This document shows, piece after piece, positions 22,793 to 33,340 of a DNA stretch of 64,000 nt. Both the position numbers and the translations under genes were made by a program. The DNA comes from Agrypnia vestita (taxonomy: Eukaryota; Arthropoda; Insecta; Trichoptera; Phryganeidae): contig JADDOH010001545.1 in assembly GCA_016648135.1 (NCBI GenBank), positions 357,665 through 421,664 of the forward strand, read 5' to 3'. Under the pieces are notes generated by a model that saw nothing but the letters and a program-made list of their open reading frames with translations, was not told the origin of the DNA and did not search any database. Within the stretch, counting starts at the first letter, position 1. Every line of letters starts with the position of its first letter.

Positions 22793-25700
22793 CTGGAAAT
22801 ATACATTTACTGTTATGGCCATTCGCTTGGACGGGCGGTGACTTATTAGTAACCGATAACTAGTGCAGCGGAGCGGTCATTTTTTTTATGTGCTGAAATC
22901 AGCGCGTTCACTAAATATACATATACGTACAAACGATTCATGCTACTAACACGAATATTTTCAGTTATCAATCTTTCACGGGATTTCCGAGATATGTGAA
23001 TGTATTAAGTTATTAATCTTCTTTTATTTTTATTTATTTATTTATTTACAATGCCCCAAAGGGCTTTTACAAACAAATAGGTAAAGTGTACATTTATATA
23101 ATGGATAGTTTAAAGAAAAAATAATAACATAAAAATAATGACAAAGTGGAAATCAAATACTTAAAATACAAATATATAAAGATAAATATAATATAAGGTA
23201 AAAAGTAATCTTTGGCGGATAACAAGCTGTTTCTTACATACGTGAATATATTCAGATATGAATCCTTCAGGAGCGCGTATTATTTCATTTAAAAAAATGC
23301 GATTGTATTTAATCAGTCATTTCTAAGAACAAAAAAAATGGAATTGGATTTAAATTAAGCAATGGCCCATTTTTTGCATCGGTATATCAACTTCTGTATT
23401 AGATTTATGGCAGATTTATTTATAATTCTACATAAATTGTAAACATAACTCATTGAAGGGAAATACTTTTCCTTATTTGCATTGAAAGGGACTCCATTCA
23501 TCAACACTACTTCTCGTTATTTTCCAATTCACCAATTCGACCGATCCCCACGCGAATGCATTTAAAATCTTCCACCGTCCCTTTCTTGCTGCAGAATCAC
23601 TCCTGGTGTACAGGCATAGAAAGGCTCACTCACCCTCTCTGCGCACTTTGTTGTCTCCGCACTGGTCGCTGGGCACGCACTCTGTCCCCTTCCTGGAGTA
23701 GCCTTTCTTGCAGATGCACTTTTTGGAGCACGCCACTTCTCCCTGCACGCCTCCGCACACCGCCTCCTTCTTGGCGCAACCGCTCTCCTCGTGGGCGCCC
23801 GTGCAAGTGAGCTCATCTAATAAATTAGAAATATACTAAAATTTTAAAGTTGTTCCCTCTATCTTCAGTTAACTCCTCCCATTCCCTCCCCCCCACCTAC
23901 TTGACACTCTGTCCCTCTCTCTTTTTCTTTCCTCCTTTATAAATTTCTGTACCTAGATTAGTCTATATTGTAATTGTCCTGAAGAAGGTTGAGTCCAACC
24001 GAAACTAGTTGACAAATGTATAGCAATTAAGTGGTTTTAAAACATAGTGTGTAATTTTTTCTTAAATTTCATATACTAAAATGTTTCGCAAGAAAACTAT
24101 TTCAACAACTACATAATCAATCAATGGCTTTAGATAAAGTAAACATGATTCCTATTGCATTCGAGCGAAAATCGTATTCGATTTCACAATTTCCGAATCC
24201 CGTTTAAGGCGATCGTCCAGCAGATTGAGCAAATTTCACAATTTTTTCTCATATCTTCTCTTGCGTTTTTTATCACATTTTTGTACGGAAATATCTCATT
24301 TTTAAATTTATTCATCAGGTTACGGATATCTTATTAGAAAAACACAAACTTAATTATATAATTGATTAATAAATCACCAAACCTTCGATGTTTTAAAAAT
24401 AAAGAAAATTACTCTACTTTGTGGGCCTTTTATGACTGAATGGTTCGTGAGATGTCTTTTTTATTCAATAATATTACAAATTAAACGATTATTTAAGTAA
24501 TTTGCTACCTGCGCATGCACTCGTGAAGATTAGCCGAAGTGCGTAAACACACAGAAAAGCTGCAAGAGGCAGACCCAAAAGACGCCACAGTTCCTGCTAA
24601 ACTCAAGGCCGATAGGGCGAAGGAGCTTAGGAAGGCCAAAATTAAGATGGAGTGACAACGTCCTCAAAGACATTTCTGCCTTGGAGCTTCTAAACTGGAG
24701 AGAGCTGGCACTAAACCAAGATGGGTGGAGTTTAGGAGGCCAAGTCACATCAGGGGTTGTAGAGCCAAGAGTGATGATCATAACGAGTTTTTAAGATTTG
24801 TGTACACATAAATGCGAGCGAGAGTTCCCCCGGACTTCTCATTAAAATGTTTTGCAATCTCATTTGTCAGTTTGTTCAGTCCCAACTATAGTAATAAGGT
24901 GAGAATGTGTATGATCAAATCATCAAACATTCTCACATAAAAATTTGTATTAATTTTCTTATCACGGAATGTTAATAAATAATTGAAAGGGTTAAATTAT
25001 CTCACATTTTTACAAACGATACCATTCACATATTTCAATGTGCTAAAATGTCTAGCGTGAAATCAAATACTATTCAATTCCATGTATTAATTACGTGCAA
25101 CCATATATACTCACTAGTCTTGTGAAAATTCAATTCCGGTCAATATTTGATCCCGGATCTGCCTGCTCCCGGTAGGATGTTATAATTGGATTATATAATT
25201 AATCGTTCCGAATTCTATATATTTTAAAACAAAATTCATGAATTACTTAAAAATATACGAATAAAAAAAAATATCTACAGAATAACACTATCACCACTGG
25301 GAGTCATTCAATTTCATTACGATTTTTGATGTTTTTAGTGTTAAGTTCGTGGTTGGAAATATTTATTTGTTTTAAAAACTAAACTTTATTTATACCACAC
25401 TGGTTATTTTTAAAGTCGACCGGTTTTGATAACACTGTATTCCGTCCTCATTCAGTTATTTTGAGTTAATAGCTCCTTTTATTATATCACTTTGCAGTAT
25501 GTTCTAAGAATCTTAACTTCCCAAAAAAATATTATTTAATTAAAAAATTTATAAATGTTTTTTTTATTAATTGAAAAAGTGCTAAAATTTCTATATCTCA
25601 CCTGACTCATCACTTTCCTCACTCGATGACGAGTGTGAATGTTTGTGGTCATGGGTATGGGTGTGTCCTGCAGTACCGTGTTCATGGGTATGGGTATGTT

Positions 25701-25863
25701 CTCCAGTACCATGGTCATGGGTATGGGTATGTTCTCCAGTACCATGTTCATGGGTATGGTTATGTTCGCCGGCACCACCTTCATGGTCCGGGGTGTGGTG
25801 TGGCACTGCCAGGATGCAGCTTACCAGAGTCACCAAGAGGAACATCGGAACAAGGAAACGCAT
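22614..25863 (-). CDS. GeneA: secreted His-rich double-TIL protein (spliced)
   Basis: Coding exons are 25602..25863, 23634..23816 and 22614..22792 on the minus strand, 624 nt in all, giving 207 residues plus a TAG stop. Both coding introns are phase 1, with donors GTGAG and GTGAGT and acceptors TTATTAG and TTTCCAG. The protein has a signal peptide (about residues 1-19), a histidine-rich repeat domain (about 20-87), an 8-cysteine TIL-like module (about 88-148) and a 10-cysteine TIL domain (about 149-207). TIL domains are extracellular serine-protease inhibitors, and HTHTH runs commonly bind zinc or copper, so a secreted inhibitor with a metal-binding tail is the inferred role. Exons are GC-rich against AT-rich introns. 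GeneB is a paralogue with the same exon plan. No expression or target evidence is visible here. Confidence 0.88.
23030..23210 (-). mobile_element. LINE 3'-end fragment in GeneA intron 3
   Basis: Minus strand: GTAAAAGCCCTTTGGGGC, a small hairpin, then an (ATAA)n tail. Same kind of 3' end as at 54190..54530, 58855..58875 and 53060..53093. Confidence 0.5.
23634..23816 (-). CDS. GeneA exon 3: 8-cysteine TIL-like module
   Basis: A 183-nt symmetric exon (phase 1 at both ends, exactly 61 codons) after acceptor TTATTAG and before donor GTGAGT. It has eight cysteines spaced C-8-C-6-C-8-C-3-C-1-C-10-C-5-C. The second half matches the end of a normal TIL domain (C-3-C-1-C-about 11-C-5-C), but one disulphide pair of the usual ten cysteines is missing, so the inhibitory loop may be altered. 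Symmetric phase-1 exons are typical of shuffled extracellular modules. Confidence 0.88.
23843..24070 (+). mobile_element. 228-bp insertion with hammerhead-like core (GeneA intron 2)
   Basis: Flanked by a perfect 12-bp target duplication ATATACTAAAAT (23831..23842 and 24071..24082). The matching intron of GeneB has the uninterrupted site ATGTATCTAAATG (about 36188..36200), so the empty state is seen in the paralogue. The insert has a pyrimidine-rich left part (CCTCCC runs) and a hammerhead-like core at 23974..24015, and codes for nothing. Size, target duplication and core fit a small Penelope-derived or retrozyme-like retroposon. Confidence 0.7.
23974..24015 (+). ncRNA. Hammerhead-like ribozyme core in the 228-bp insertion
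   Basis: Stem I TTGTC pairs with GACAA (5 bp); core CTGAAGA; one extra A; stem II GGTTG/CAACC with loop AGTC; GAAA; palindromic CTAG (stem III, possible only in a dimer or as a minimal pairing); then TT before GACAA. Every part of a type I hammerhead is present except that one base is inserted between CTGANGA and stem II and the cleavage triplet would be GTT, a weak one. Confidence 0.5.
24540..24815 (+). mobile_element. LINE ORF2 C-terminal fragment (GeneA intron 2)
   Basis: Plus strand encodes G-R-R-S-L-G-R-P-K-L-R-W-S-D-N-V and N-W-R-E-L-A-L-N-Q-D-G-W, the usual end of RTE-like LINE proteins. 5'-truncated and inserted antisense to GeneA. Confidence 0.65.
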
Positions 25864-25868
25864 TTTGG
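25602..25868 (-). CDS. GeneA exon 2: signal peptide and His-rich repeats
   Basis: The acceptor CTTTCAG lies just before CCAAAATG; the ATG is at 25861..25863. The peptide opens MRFLVPMFLLVTLVSC, a hydrophobic signal segment, and then gives four imperfect 11-residue units of the type GEHTHTHDHGT, followed by a short serine/glutamate-rich acidic stretch before the phase-1 donor at 25597..25601. The units are a 33-nt coding minisatellite. The first five bases of the exon (25864..25868) are untranslated. Confidence 0.9.
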
Positions 25869-26034
25869 CTGAAAGAATTAAAAAATTATAAGATTTTTGA
25901 CCACTTTAAAGTAACAGAATTTCTGTATGTATAACAAAAAAATGGTTTTGTAGCATAGCCCACTATTCAATGAACAATCCGATATTTTGAATATTACCAT
26001 TTATACACAAATTCAAAATAAATATGACTCCTAC

Positions 26035-26098
26035 CTTCGCGTGAGATAAGCAGCAAACTGGCGCAGACAGAGAGCAGCCGCGGTGTTGCTCCAGAGCT
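26035..26098 (-). other. GeneA exon 1: 5' UTR exon
   Basis: A non-coding exon predicted by homology with the equivalent stretch of GeneB (40344..40408). It ends at donor AAG|GTAGGA and is joined over a 166-bp intron to the ATG exon. The two paralogues share the exon start, length (64 and 65 nt) and donor, while flanking sequence differs. Confidence 0.65.
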
Positions 26099-26126
26099 GA
26101 ACGTAACGCGAGTGCATCGATAAATC
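26096..26126 (-). promoter_or_regulatory. GeneA core promoter (TATA-like and Inr)
   Basis: Minus strand: a TATA-like GATTTATC at 26119..26126 lies about 21-28 nt upstream of GTTCAG, which resembles the arthropod TCAGT initiator with the start A near 26098. The block GATTTATC..GCACTCGCGTT.CGTTCAG is conserved in GeneB at the same spacing, which is the main support. Confidence 0.55.
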
Positions 26127-26448
26127 TTTCCTTTTCCTATTAATATTTGTAATCTCCCGCAAATTCAACGTAAATACATATCACAGTGTAGTCGCAAAAT
26201 TAATGCTTTTAAAAATTTACGGACACGCGGCGACTATTGCGCCTAGAAATTTTCTAGGTTGGTTCTTGTCGTTTTGAAACATGTTTTTCCATTGTCAGTT
26301 TAAAAAATAACAAAACCGTACAATTTTTTTTAAAGATCGAGGTGTTCAGATCGTTTAAAGATACATTTAGATATAATGTAAAGTAGAAATATTATACCTA
26401 CACATTATTTCATAGTTTAGTCACTTGAAGAAAACATACCTTTTAATA

Positions 26449-26984
26449 AGGGGCCAGGCAAATATTACGTAAGCAGAATTTTAGTCATTTTTAACCCACC
26501 CCCCCCTTGTCAGCAAAAGTGAGCAAAACTCCCCCCTCCTATGCATACGTAAACATTGGTATATATTTTTTTAAATCTGTTCAGATTTCTTTATTTTTAT
26601 TCATGAGCAGCAGTTATTAAGTCTAGAAATAAGGAATTTATAGACTATAGTTGATTTAATGCCCATTTAATATTTATTCAAGCAAATTATTAGCATCATA
26701 TTTAAATATTATATTCTGTGCGTGTGCGTGTTTTTTTGTGGATCTCCTTGATGTGACTACTTAATGACTAGAAAGAAGTATGATAAAGACCACACGTTTT
26801 ACGTTCGACTTGATAGTTTGCTTAATACCAAATTTTGGCAAAAAATCAGAAAAAGTAATTAAATAAATATTGCTGACGTAATCACCATCCAGACCCCCCG
26901 TCCCCCGTGTTATCAAAAATAAGCAAAGCAAAGACCCCCCCCCCCACCCCCTTTGGTGCTTACGTAATACTTGAATGGCCCCTA
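26449..26984. mobile_element. MITE with GGGGCCATTCAAGTATTACGTAAGC ends
   Basis: Ends AGGGGCCAGGCAAATATTACG and its inverse CGTAATACTTGAATGGCCCCT, with C-run blocks next to both. Lies about 320 bp upstream of the GeneA start site. Superfamily uncertain; no transposase. Confidence 0.65.
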
Positions 26985-27040
26985 AGAAGAAAGTTATATA
27001 TTTATTTGGGGCCTCGTACAACTTTAATTTAAACTGAATT

Positions 27041-27285
27041 GAACATTCGATATACAGAAATCACAGACAAAATAAAATGATTCTCTACAAAATAATAATT
27101 ATAAACTAGACACCCCCTCAGTACTTACTATCATAAATATACATTCACATCCTTGTCCGATGAGATCTCCAAGCCTATTTCACACAAGTTTTATAACACC
27201 AATCTAGGCTATTTCTCTCCCCTACCTATAATGATTAATCTACAAAGAGATATCGTCCATAGACGACATACTTGATATAATGCTT
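27041..27285. repeat. Dispersed repeat, copy 1 (empty SINE site)
   Basis: From GAACATTCGATATACAG to CGACATACTTGAT; repeated at 28607..29036. This copy has CTATCATAAATATACAT uninterrupted where the other carries a SINE. Confidence 0.85.
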
Positions 27286-27306
27286 GTAATGTTGAGTTAA
27301 ATTTAT

Positions 27307-27351
27307 CACTACTATAGTTTCGAGAGGAGCAGTCCCTCTCATCATCAGGTG
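27307..27351 (-). ncRNA. Hammerhead-like ribozyme core
   Basis: Minus strand: stem I CAC/GTG (more pairs after one mismatch), core CTGATGA, extra T, perfect 6-bp stem II GAGAGG/CCTCTC with loop GACTGCT, GAAA, palindromic CTATAG, then TA. The best stem II with the longest stem III palindrome of the set. Located just beyond repeat copy 1; boundaries of its host element are not clear. Confidence 0.5.
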
Positions 27352-27589
27352 TTATTTAGTGAAGTTAAATTTAGTTTAAATTAAAATAATCATACCTGTT
27401 GCACCACAAAGTAACTGCCATATCATTAATCAATAATACAACTTAATTAACCGGTTTGAATAAAAAGTTCTTTGTGAGAAAAAATATTTTTCTTCGTGGA
27501 AAAGAAATTTTCAAAACAAATACGTTCATGCTTTAGAAATAAAACTAATTGAAGATTCAATTCAATAATTCGAATAATACAGATTTCCC

Positions 27590-27665
27590 GGAACGAAAAT
27601 TGAACTCCCGACCTTTCGGTCGCTAGGTGAGCGTCTTATCGGCAGAGCATTCAAAGCGAAGTGAT
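27590..27665 (-). mobile_element. tRNA-like SINE relic
   Basis: Minus strand GCTCTGCCGATAAGACGCTC ... GACCGAAAGGTCGGGAGTTC resembles the D, anticodon and T arms of a tRNA. A decayed relative is at 45845..45925. No intact acceptor stem, so not a tRNA gene. Confidence 0.4.
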
Positions 27666-28239
27666 GTTTTTGTTTCTGAAAGAAAACATGTTTTTATAAA
27701 ATAAAAGGTCAAAGAAGCATCTTATTTTCGTGCTGGCACTCGTCTATCACCTCTGAAATAATACCTAAGCGGTCATCTCTACTTCGAATACCCATTAATT
27801 TTTCAGTTTTATATTGGTATCAGGTATTTTTGTACAGGCAATGTTTGAATTGATGACATACGATTTATGAACATTATAACTATAACAACGGTCACAAGTC
27901 ATATAAAATTTATTTGATTCGCTTATAGATAGAATTTCATCTGCGTAGTCTTTACCTGATGTCGCTAATGTGAAATATACGAACCTTTATAAAGATATTG
28001 ACGAGTTAATTTAGAATTCAATCGTTTTCTTACCTTTTTGGTTATAAATGTATTGTACGAATAGATATATTTTAAAATTCATTTAACACAAACTATCACC
28101 ACATTGACATTTTCAACGCAACAATAAGAAACATAAAACAAACAATATCTACACTACCGCACCCAAACTAATTTGTACATTATATCTTCCCTTCTACTCC
28201 CGTCCCACATTCCCCTCCACCCTCTCCATTCGCTATTAA

Positions 28240-28500
28240 TGTATGTTAAAGTAAATTTTTAAATTCAGGGAAAATTTTTAAGATTGTTTTAAAATAAATA
28301 AATAAACACACAAATACACACACTCACACAAACTCACTATTGGACATGTTTTTTCTTATTTTTTTATCGATTGTATATATGTGTTTTCTTGTAATTGGCC
28401 CAAAACTCTGTACATCAATTATTATTTTTTTCAAGATTGATTAATTATATGGCTGTAAGAAAACCAATAAATGAAAATAAATAAATAAATAAAATTATCA
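28240..28500 (+). mobile_element. LINE 3' end with (ATAA)n tail
   Basis: About 260 bp ending ATGGCTGTAAGAAAACCAAT and (AAAT)n; a close copy is at 57890..58170. Non-coding 3' UTR portion only. Confidence 0.6.
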
Positions 28501-28606
28501 AGTACCTCATATTTTTTATTATTTTCTTATTTTATTTTATTTCATGTTTCGTATCGTGCACAGTACATCAAAATTTATACGTACGTTATAATAAAACGTT
28601 TGTATA

Positions 28607-29036
28607 GAACATTCGATATACAGAAATCACAGACAAAATATAATGATTCTCTACAAAATAATAATAATAAACTAGACACCCCCTCAGTACCTACTATCAT
28701 TTTTTTTTTAATAGAGATGTGAATACGGAATTCGTGTCACATGAATATTCTTACTATTTTCAAATTAAGCTAAACGTTTGTGCTATGGAAATAGGACTAA
28801 CTTGTTTGTCTGGAGTGGGATTCGAACCTGCAACCTTTGGATCACGAGGCGAGAGTCCTAACCACAAGGCCAATAAGCTACTCATAAATAAATATACATA
28901 CACATCCTTGTCCGATCAATGAGATCTCCAAGCCTATTTCACACTAAGTTTTATAACACCGATCTAGGCTATTTCTCTCCTCTACCTATAATGATCAGTC
29001 TACAAAGAGATATCGTCCATAGACGACATACTTGAT
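28607..29036. repeat. Dispersed repeat, copy 2 (filled by a SINE)
   Basis: Same sequence as 27041..27285, about 95% alike by eye, interrupted by the SINE at 28701..28882. Confidence 0.85.
28701..28882 (-). mobile_element. tRNA-derived SINE, copy 2
   Basis: Minus strand tRNA-like head (TTGGCCTTGTGGTTAGGAC, GGTTCGAATCC), body and poly(A). Flanked by a short TCAT duplication, with the empty site available at 27130. Confidence 0.8.
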
Positions 29037-31289
29037 GTATGCTTAATTATACAGGCTCAGATCAAATACTGATAAATTTGTTTAACGGTCGCTTGAGCGT
29101 GTAATACGTGCTCATCATCGACAAAACTATATTGCGCTAAGAACCACTGTTCATAGACACATGATTTTCACCTTGGAACCCACTTGTCTAAAACTTGTTA
29201 ATCTAGAATTCATTCCTTATTTGTATTTATTGATTTGCGACAGTTTGTATTTTATTCTGAATATTATTTATAATTTATTTTATCATTAAGACATTATTTA
29301 TTATTACTTTATCATAAAAAGTGTATTGTGTATTCATGTAATATTCAACATTTTCATAAAATATTTACTTTGTACACTAATGTCACTCTAGGACCATCTA
29401 TCAGTGTCAATAATGTTGATCGTCTGTTTGATCTGACCTGTTGATCAAGACCTGATGATCGTCTGTTTGTTAAAACATAAATAAAAATAAAATAAAAGTT
29501 GGTTAATAGTCTTAATCTTTTATAATGGCTGCAATGATACATTTTTTACAAACTCAGAAAGATACTAAAATTTATAACGAAAAAAATCAGAGAACTTGAC
29601 TCGTTCGTAAACGGATAGTAACCTGCAATAATATCTCGGCGCAGTCGTAGTGGTATATCTATAAATTATAGATGGATTGGCCGGATATCGTATACCGAAT
29701 ATCCGGCGAGACCCTCGGCCGGATAGCCGGATATCCATCCAGTGACAGAATATTCTGTCCACAGTCATGATATGTTTAAATCCAAGTTAAGCCGTTTGGG
29801 TCGTCGTCGTGTATAATAAGTGAGCCAATGATACTTACGCTTTAAGTCACCATTCGTGAGAAACTTCGTTGAAAGCTAAATTAGAAATTTTTCAGCTCCT
29901 TAAATCAAGATACAAACTACCTGATTGCAATATTCCTAGACCATCAAGGATCAAGACGGAGTATTTGTAGGTTTTGAAGCTGAAAGAACCTGACAGAAAA
30001 TCTAGAAAGTGTCACTCACGAAGCTGTATTTTTAAGAATGTTTCAGTAAAATGACGGCGAAACATATTTAAATGTTTCGGATTTTGATAATTTATGTCGA
30101 TTACAAAAGGCGTCAAAAATAAAAGCACGTTTGTCAGTTTCTACACTATTATAGTGGCCAAATTATATTAAAGAAATAATTATTACTTTAGATAATTTAT
30201 TCTTTAGAGTATATACAAGGATATAGAGCGATAACTAAACATTTTACCAAACCTGTACGCGTAGTAAAATAGAGCTTACTCAGTTTAAACAATATAGTAA
30301 CACAAGAGTAAAATAGAGATTTCTCAGTTTAAGCAATATAGTAACACATGAGAGAAAAAGGGACAAAAAAAAATCACCCGGTGGGGTAGGTCTTTAATTG
30401 CTTTGTAAGCTTTCTCCTGCCCTCAAAATTTCCAATGAGGGCAGGTAGTTAGTCAAGCTGTCAAATTTATTCTCCGTATTTCGAATAATAATTTAGTATT
30501 TAAATGCAAATTATACAAAAAATTGATATGCCTTCTTGTGCAATGAAGGGTATTCCAATAGGACTAGAAATGGGAAGAAAAATATCAGCTATTACAGGTA
30601 TTTTACCAAAAATATTAAAATTTTATATTTTTATACGTTTAATTACATAATTTTACCTGCAAACCAACTGCAAACATTTACTATTGTTTAAACAAATCCG
30701 AAAACGTTTATTTTTGAGTGATGTCATTACTAAAAAAAATCAGTTAATGCTATTTTGATGATGTTTTCGATCATTCGAATTAAAATATTTCTATGAATGT
30801 TCAAGCAATATGAATTGTAGAATCGTTTACATAGTTAGCTGATATTTGAAAATATATCCGTCTCATTTCGTCTCCTATAAAAAATCAAAATTTTTACGAG
30901 TGAAAAAGAGAAGCCACTAAGTAAATTGTATGCATTTACATAAGCTGAATGTGGTATTTTTATGGCATATCATCAGGCCTGCGCTAAAATATTTTCGAAC
31001 AAGCATTCGGATCAGGATATCATTTTTGTAGGTTCCCAAAAAATGAAGGAAGAAGAAATTAATGGATCTATGCTGTGGAAAAGAACAATTGGAATCCCGG
31101 AAATCAAAGTTTTGTCGGCTAAATCCAATATAATGGTCCCATTGCATATGCAACAAAAATGATTATTTCACTATATTATTGAATGGACTAATAACAAAAT
31201 GAAAGATAATTTACGTTTAAAAAGTAAGTATTAAGTAAGATATTACACTTTAAAGTTTCGAAAAATGCACTGCATATTTTGACATTTCA
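29037..31289. other. Intergenic; no gene seen
   Basis: AT-rich. A small palindrome-rich patch of GGATATCC/CCGGCC type at 29665..29745 looks like a transposon relic. A 43-bp sequence is doubled at about 30262..30350. A 66-codon frame at 30962..31162 has no recognisable domain. Confidence 0.45.
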
Positions 31290-31385
31290 TAGGCAATACG
31301 TGAGGTTAAGTTAGGTTATTAGGTTTGGTTTGGTTAGGTTATTAGGTTTGGTTATGTTAGGTTATTAGGTTTGGTTTGTTTAATT
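31290..31385 (+). repeat. Degenerate TTAGGTTA-type minisatellite
   Basis: About three units of roughly 27 bp built from TTAGGTTATTAGGTTTGGTT. It recalls the insect telomere repeat TTAGG but is not a true telomeric array. Confidence 0.7.
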
Positions 31386-31943
31386 TAGATTACGATTATT
31401 TTAGTTAGATTAGATTAACAGGACATTAAATTATATAGCGCAATACTTATTTTCATTGTATGAACAACGGGACCATATTCTTGGATTATTTCCAGTTTTG
31501 TCTGCTCAGATCACTTCTTATACATACATTTTGACAGAAGAAAAGAAAATAAAACAGTTCGAGTAAAAAAATTTGTCGTTCCTGAGATATATTCAAAAAC
31601 AGAACTGGCTATTGATAAAGTAAATATACTATTCATTCTTTATTTGTTTTGATTTAATATAAAAAATATCTTAAATTCCCAATTTTGATAGGATTTTTAC
31701 AATTATTATGTGCATCCTGAAACTCCTAGTATATGAAGCAGTAAATTTTCTTCTGGTACAAATCTATACATTAGCCGATAAAATACGTCAGAAAAATTTG
31801 AAAAGAAATGATTTACCTTTTCTCGTGAGATACTTACATTTGTAGTAGTTTGTATTAACGGATCATGGAAAAATGGGATAAAAAATATTTTTTAGATAGT
31901 AAAGTTGGTTTATTCAATGATACGAATCCAATAATGAAAAATA

Positions 31944-32071
31944 TACAGTTAAATGAGCATGTACGTAACATGAGCATTAACAGTATGACTCTAAGAATTT
32001 ATTTGTTAATAAATTCTTAGAGTCATACATTTAATGCTCATGTTACGTACATGTTCATTAACCTAACTGTA
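31944..32071. repeat. Long near-perfect hairpin
   Basis: Arms of about 60 bp (CAGTTAAATGAGCATGTACG ... and inverse) around a 3-4 nt loop at 32003..32006. No target duplication recognised. Confidence 0.85.
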
Positions 32072-32796
32072 TTAGTTCAGTGTTATTATACAGGTGCTTT
32101 AATCAACATAACACAAAACACGACAAGTCATCTAAACTTATTCTGGATTTTCGTGAAAATATAAGTGATCATACTTGCTAATTCATCAAAAAATATATAT
32201 ATTTGTAATTTGATGAAAGTATTGATTTAAAAATAAATAATTTTATTTCTTCTCTTAAGACACCATATTAAGTTCTGAATAAATGAGAATTATTTATTTA
32301 TAATAAAATTTATAATAAATTAAATTTCAATAATTATTAACAACAATATTTATTAAAATTTAAATTATTTAAAATTTAATTTAAAAAACGCGGTTTTCTA
32401 CAAACCAAACACAAAAACCATTAATAAACTAATGAGACTTACTATATTTTTTAATAATTTTAAATAGTTTGTACTGTGAAGGTCTTAAATTGTTCAATGA
32501 AGTGCCAGCAAGTGTGAAAGAAGTAAATAGTGTCACTACTTTTCGTAGATTAAGTACAAAATATGTGAAAAGTAAGTTCAATGTATGATCATGTTATGTT
32601 GTTTCATGTTTATTTTATTTTTTTTTAATTTCTTTACTTTGTGCCAGATGTGAAAATGTGTTTCTATTTATGGTTATTTATGTTCGTTTACGTTTTGATA
32701 TATTTTAGGAATATTTATGTTTATTTTACTATTTTAATTTATGTTTTATTTACTAGATGTAAAAATGTCTTCTTTTTACAACTAAATAAAAAATAT

Positions 32797-33340
32797 AAAG
32801 GGTTATTTGGAAAACATTAATAACCTTGCAGGACTATATTCCTGCCATGATTATGGGTCGAAAATGTTCAAGCAATTATGACCATATATCAATAGTTAAG
32901 CAGATATGCGACATCAAAGTTTGCATTTTTTTTTCAATATTTCTGACTTATTTTTTGTAAAACGATGGTCTATCATTACAGTAACTTTTATTGAATATTA
33001 AAAATTCATTGCCTTTAATACAAGCCAAATAAAAAAATAAAATCCTTCAAATTCCAATTGAAATGTTTTCCAATTGGAATTTTTTCAGGGTTTTTATTAT
33101 TTTATTTAACTTGTATTCAAACGAATGAATTTTTCGTAATCGATATGAGTTACTGTAATGATAGTCCAACGTTTTACAAAAAAATAGTTAGAAATATTGA
33201 AAAAAAAAATGCAAACTTTGATGTCGCATATCTCCATAACTATTGATATTAGGTCATGATAGCTCGAACATTTTCGACTCGTAATCATGGCAGGAATATA
33301 GTACTGCGAGGTTATTAATGTTTTCCAAATAACCCTGTAT
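32797..33340. mobile_element. Palindromic MITE, copy 4, at the 3' end of GeneB
   Basis: Full-length copy with ends AGGGTTATTTGG and CCAAATAACCCTGT. It begins about 40 bp past the GeneB stop codon in transcription direction, so it probably forms most of the GeneB 3' UTR. Confidence 0.85.
33093..33106 (-). terminator. Candidate GeneB polyadenylation signals inside a MITE
   Basis: Two minus-strand AATAAA hexamers (33093..33098, 33101..33106) about 280 nt past the GeneB stop, both within the palindromic MITE at 32797..33340. I see no AATAAA between the stop and the MITE, so the MITE may supply the 3' end of the transcript. ATTAAA-type variants were not excluded. Confidence 0.35.

Noticed and set aside
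23556..23810. 84-codon plus-strand frame with cysteines
   Set aside because: Antisense of the GC-rich GeneA exon 3. The TIL cysteine pattern is on the minus strand.
25626..25934. Open frames of 77-102 codons on the plus strand over the GeneA His repeats (and the equivalents at 38157..38508)
   Set aside because: They are antisense readings of a 33-nt repeat, open in several frames because the period is a multiple of three. The minus frame alone has a signal peptide and matching splice sites.
30962..31162. Small gene on the plus strand
   Set aside because: 66 codons with no domain, no signal peptide and an overlapping frame on the other strand; not enough support.
31290..31385. Interstitial telomeric TTAGG array
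   Set aside because: Units are about 27 bp with TTTGG and TTATTAGG interruptions; there is no run of perfect TTAGG.
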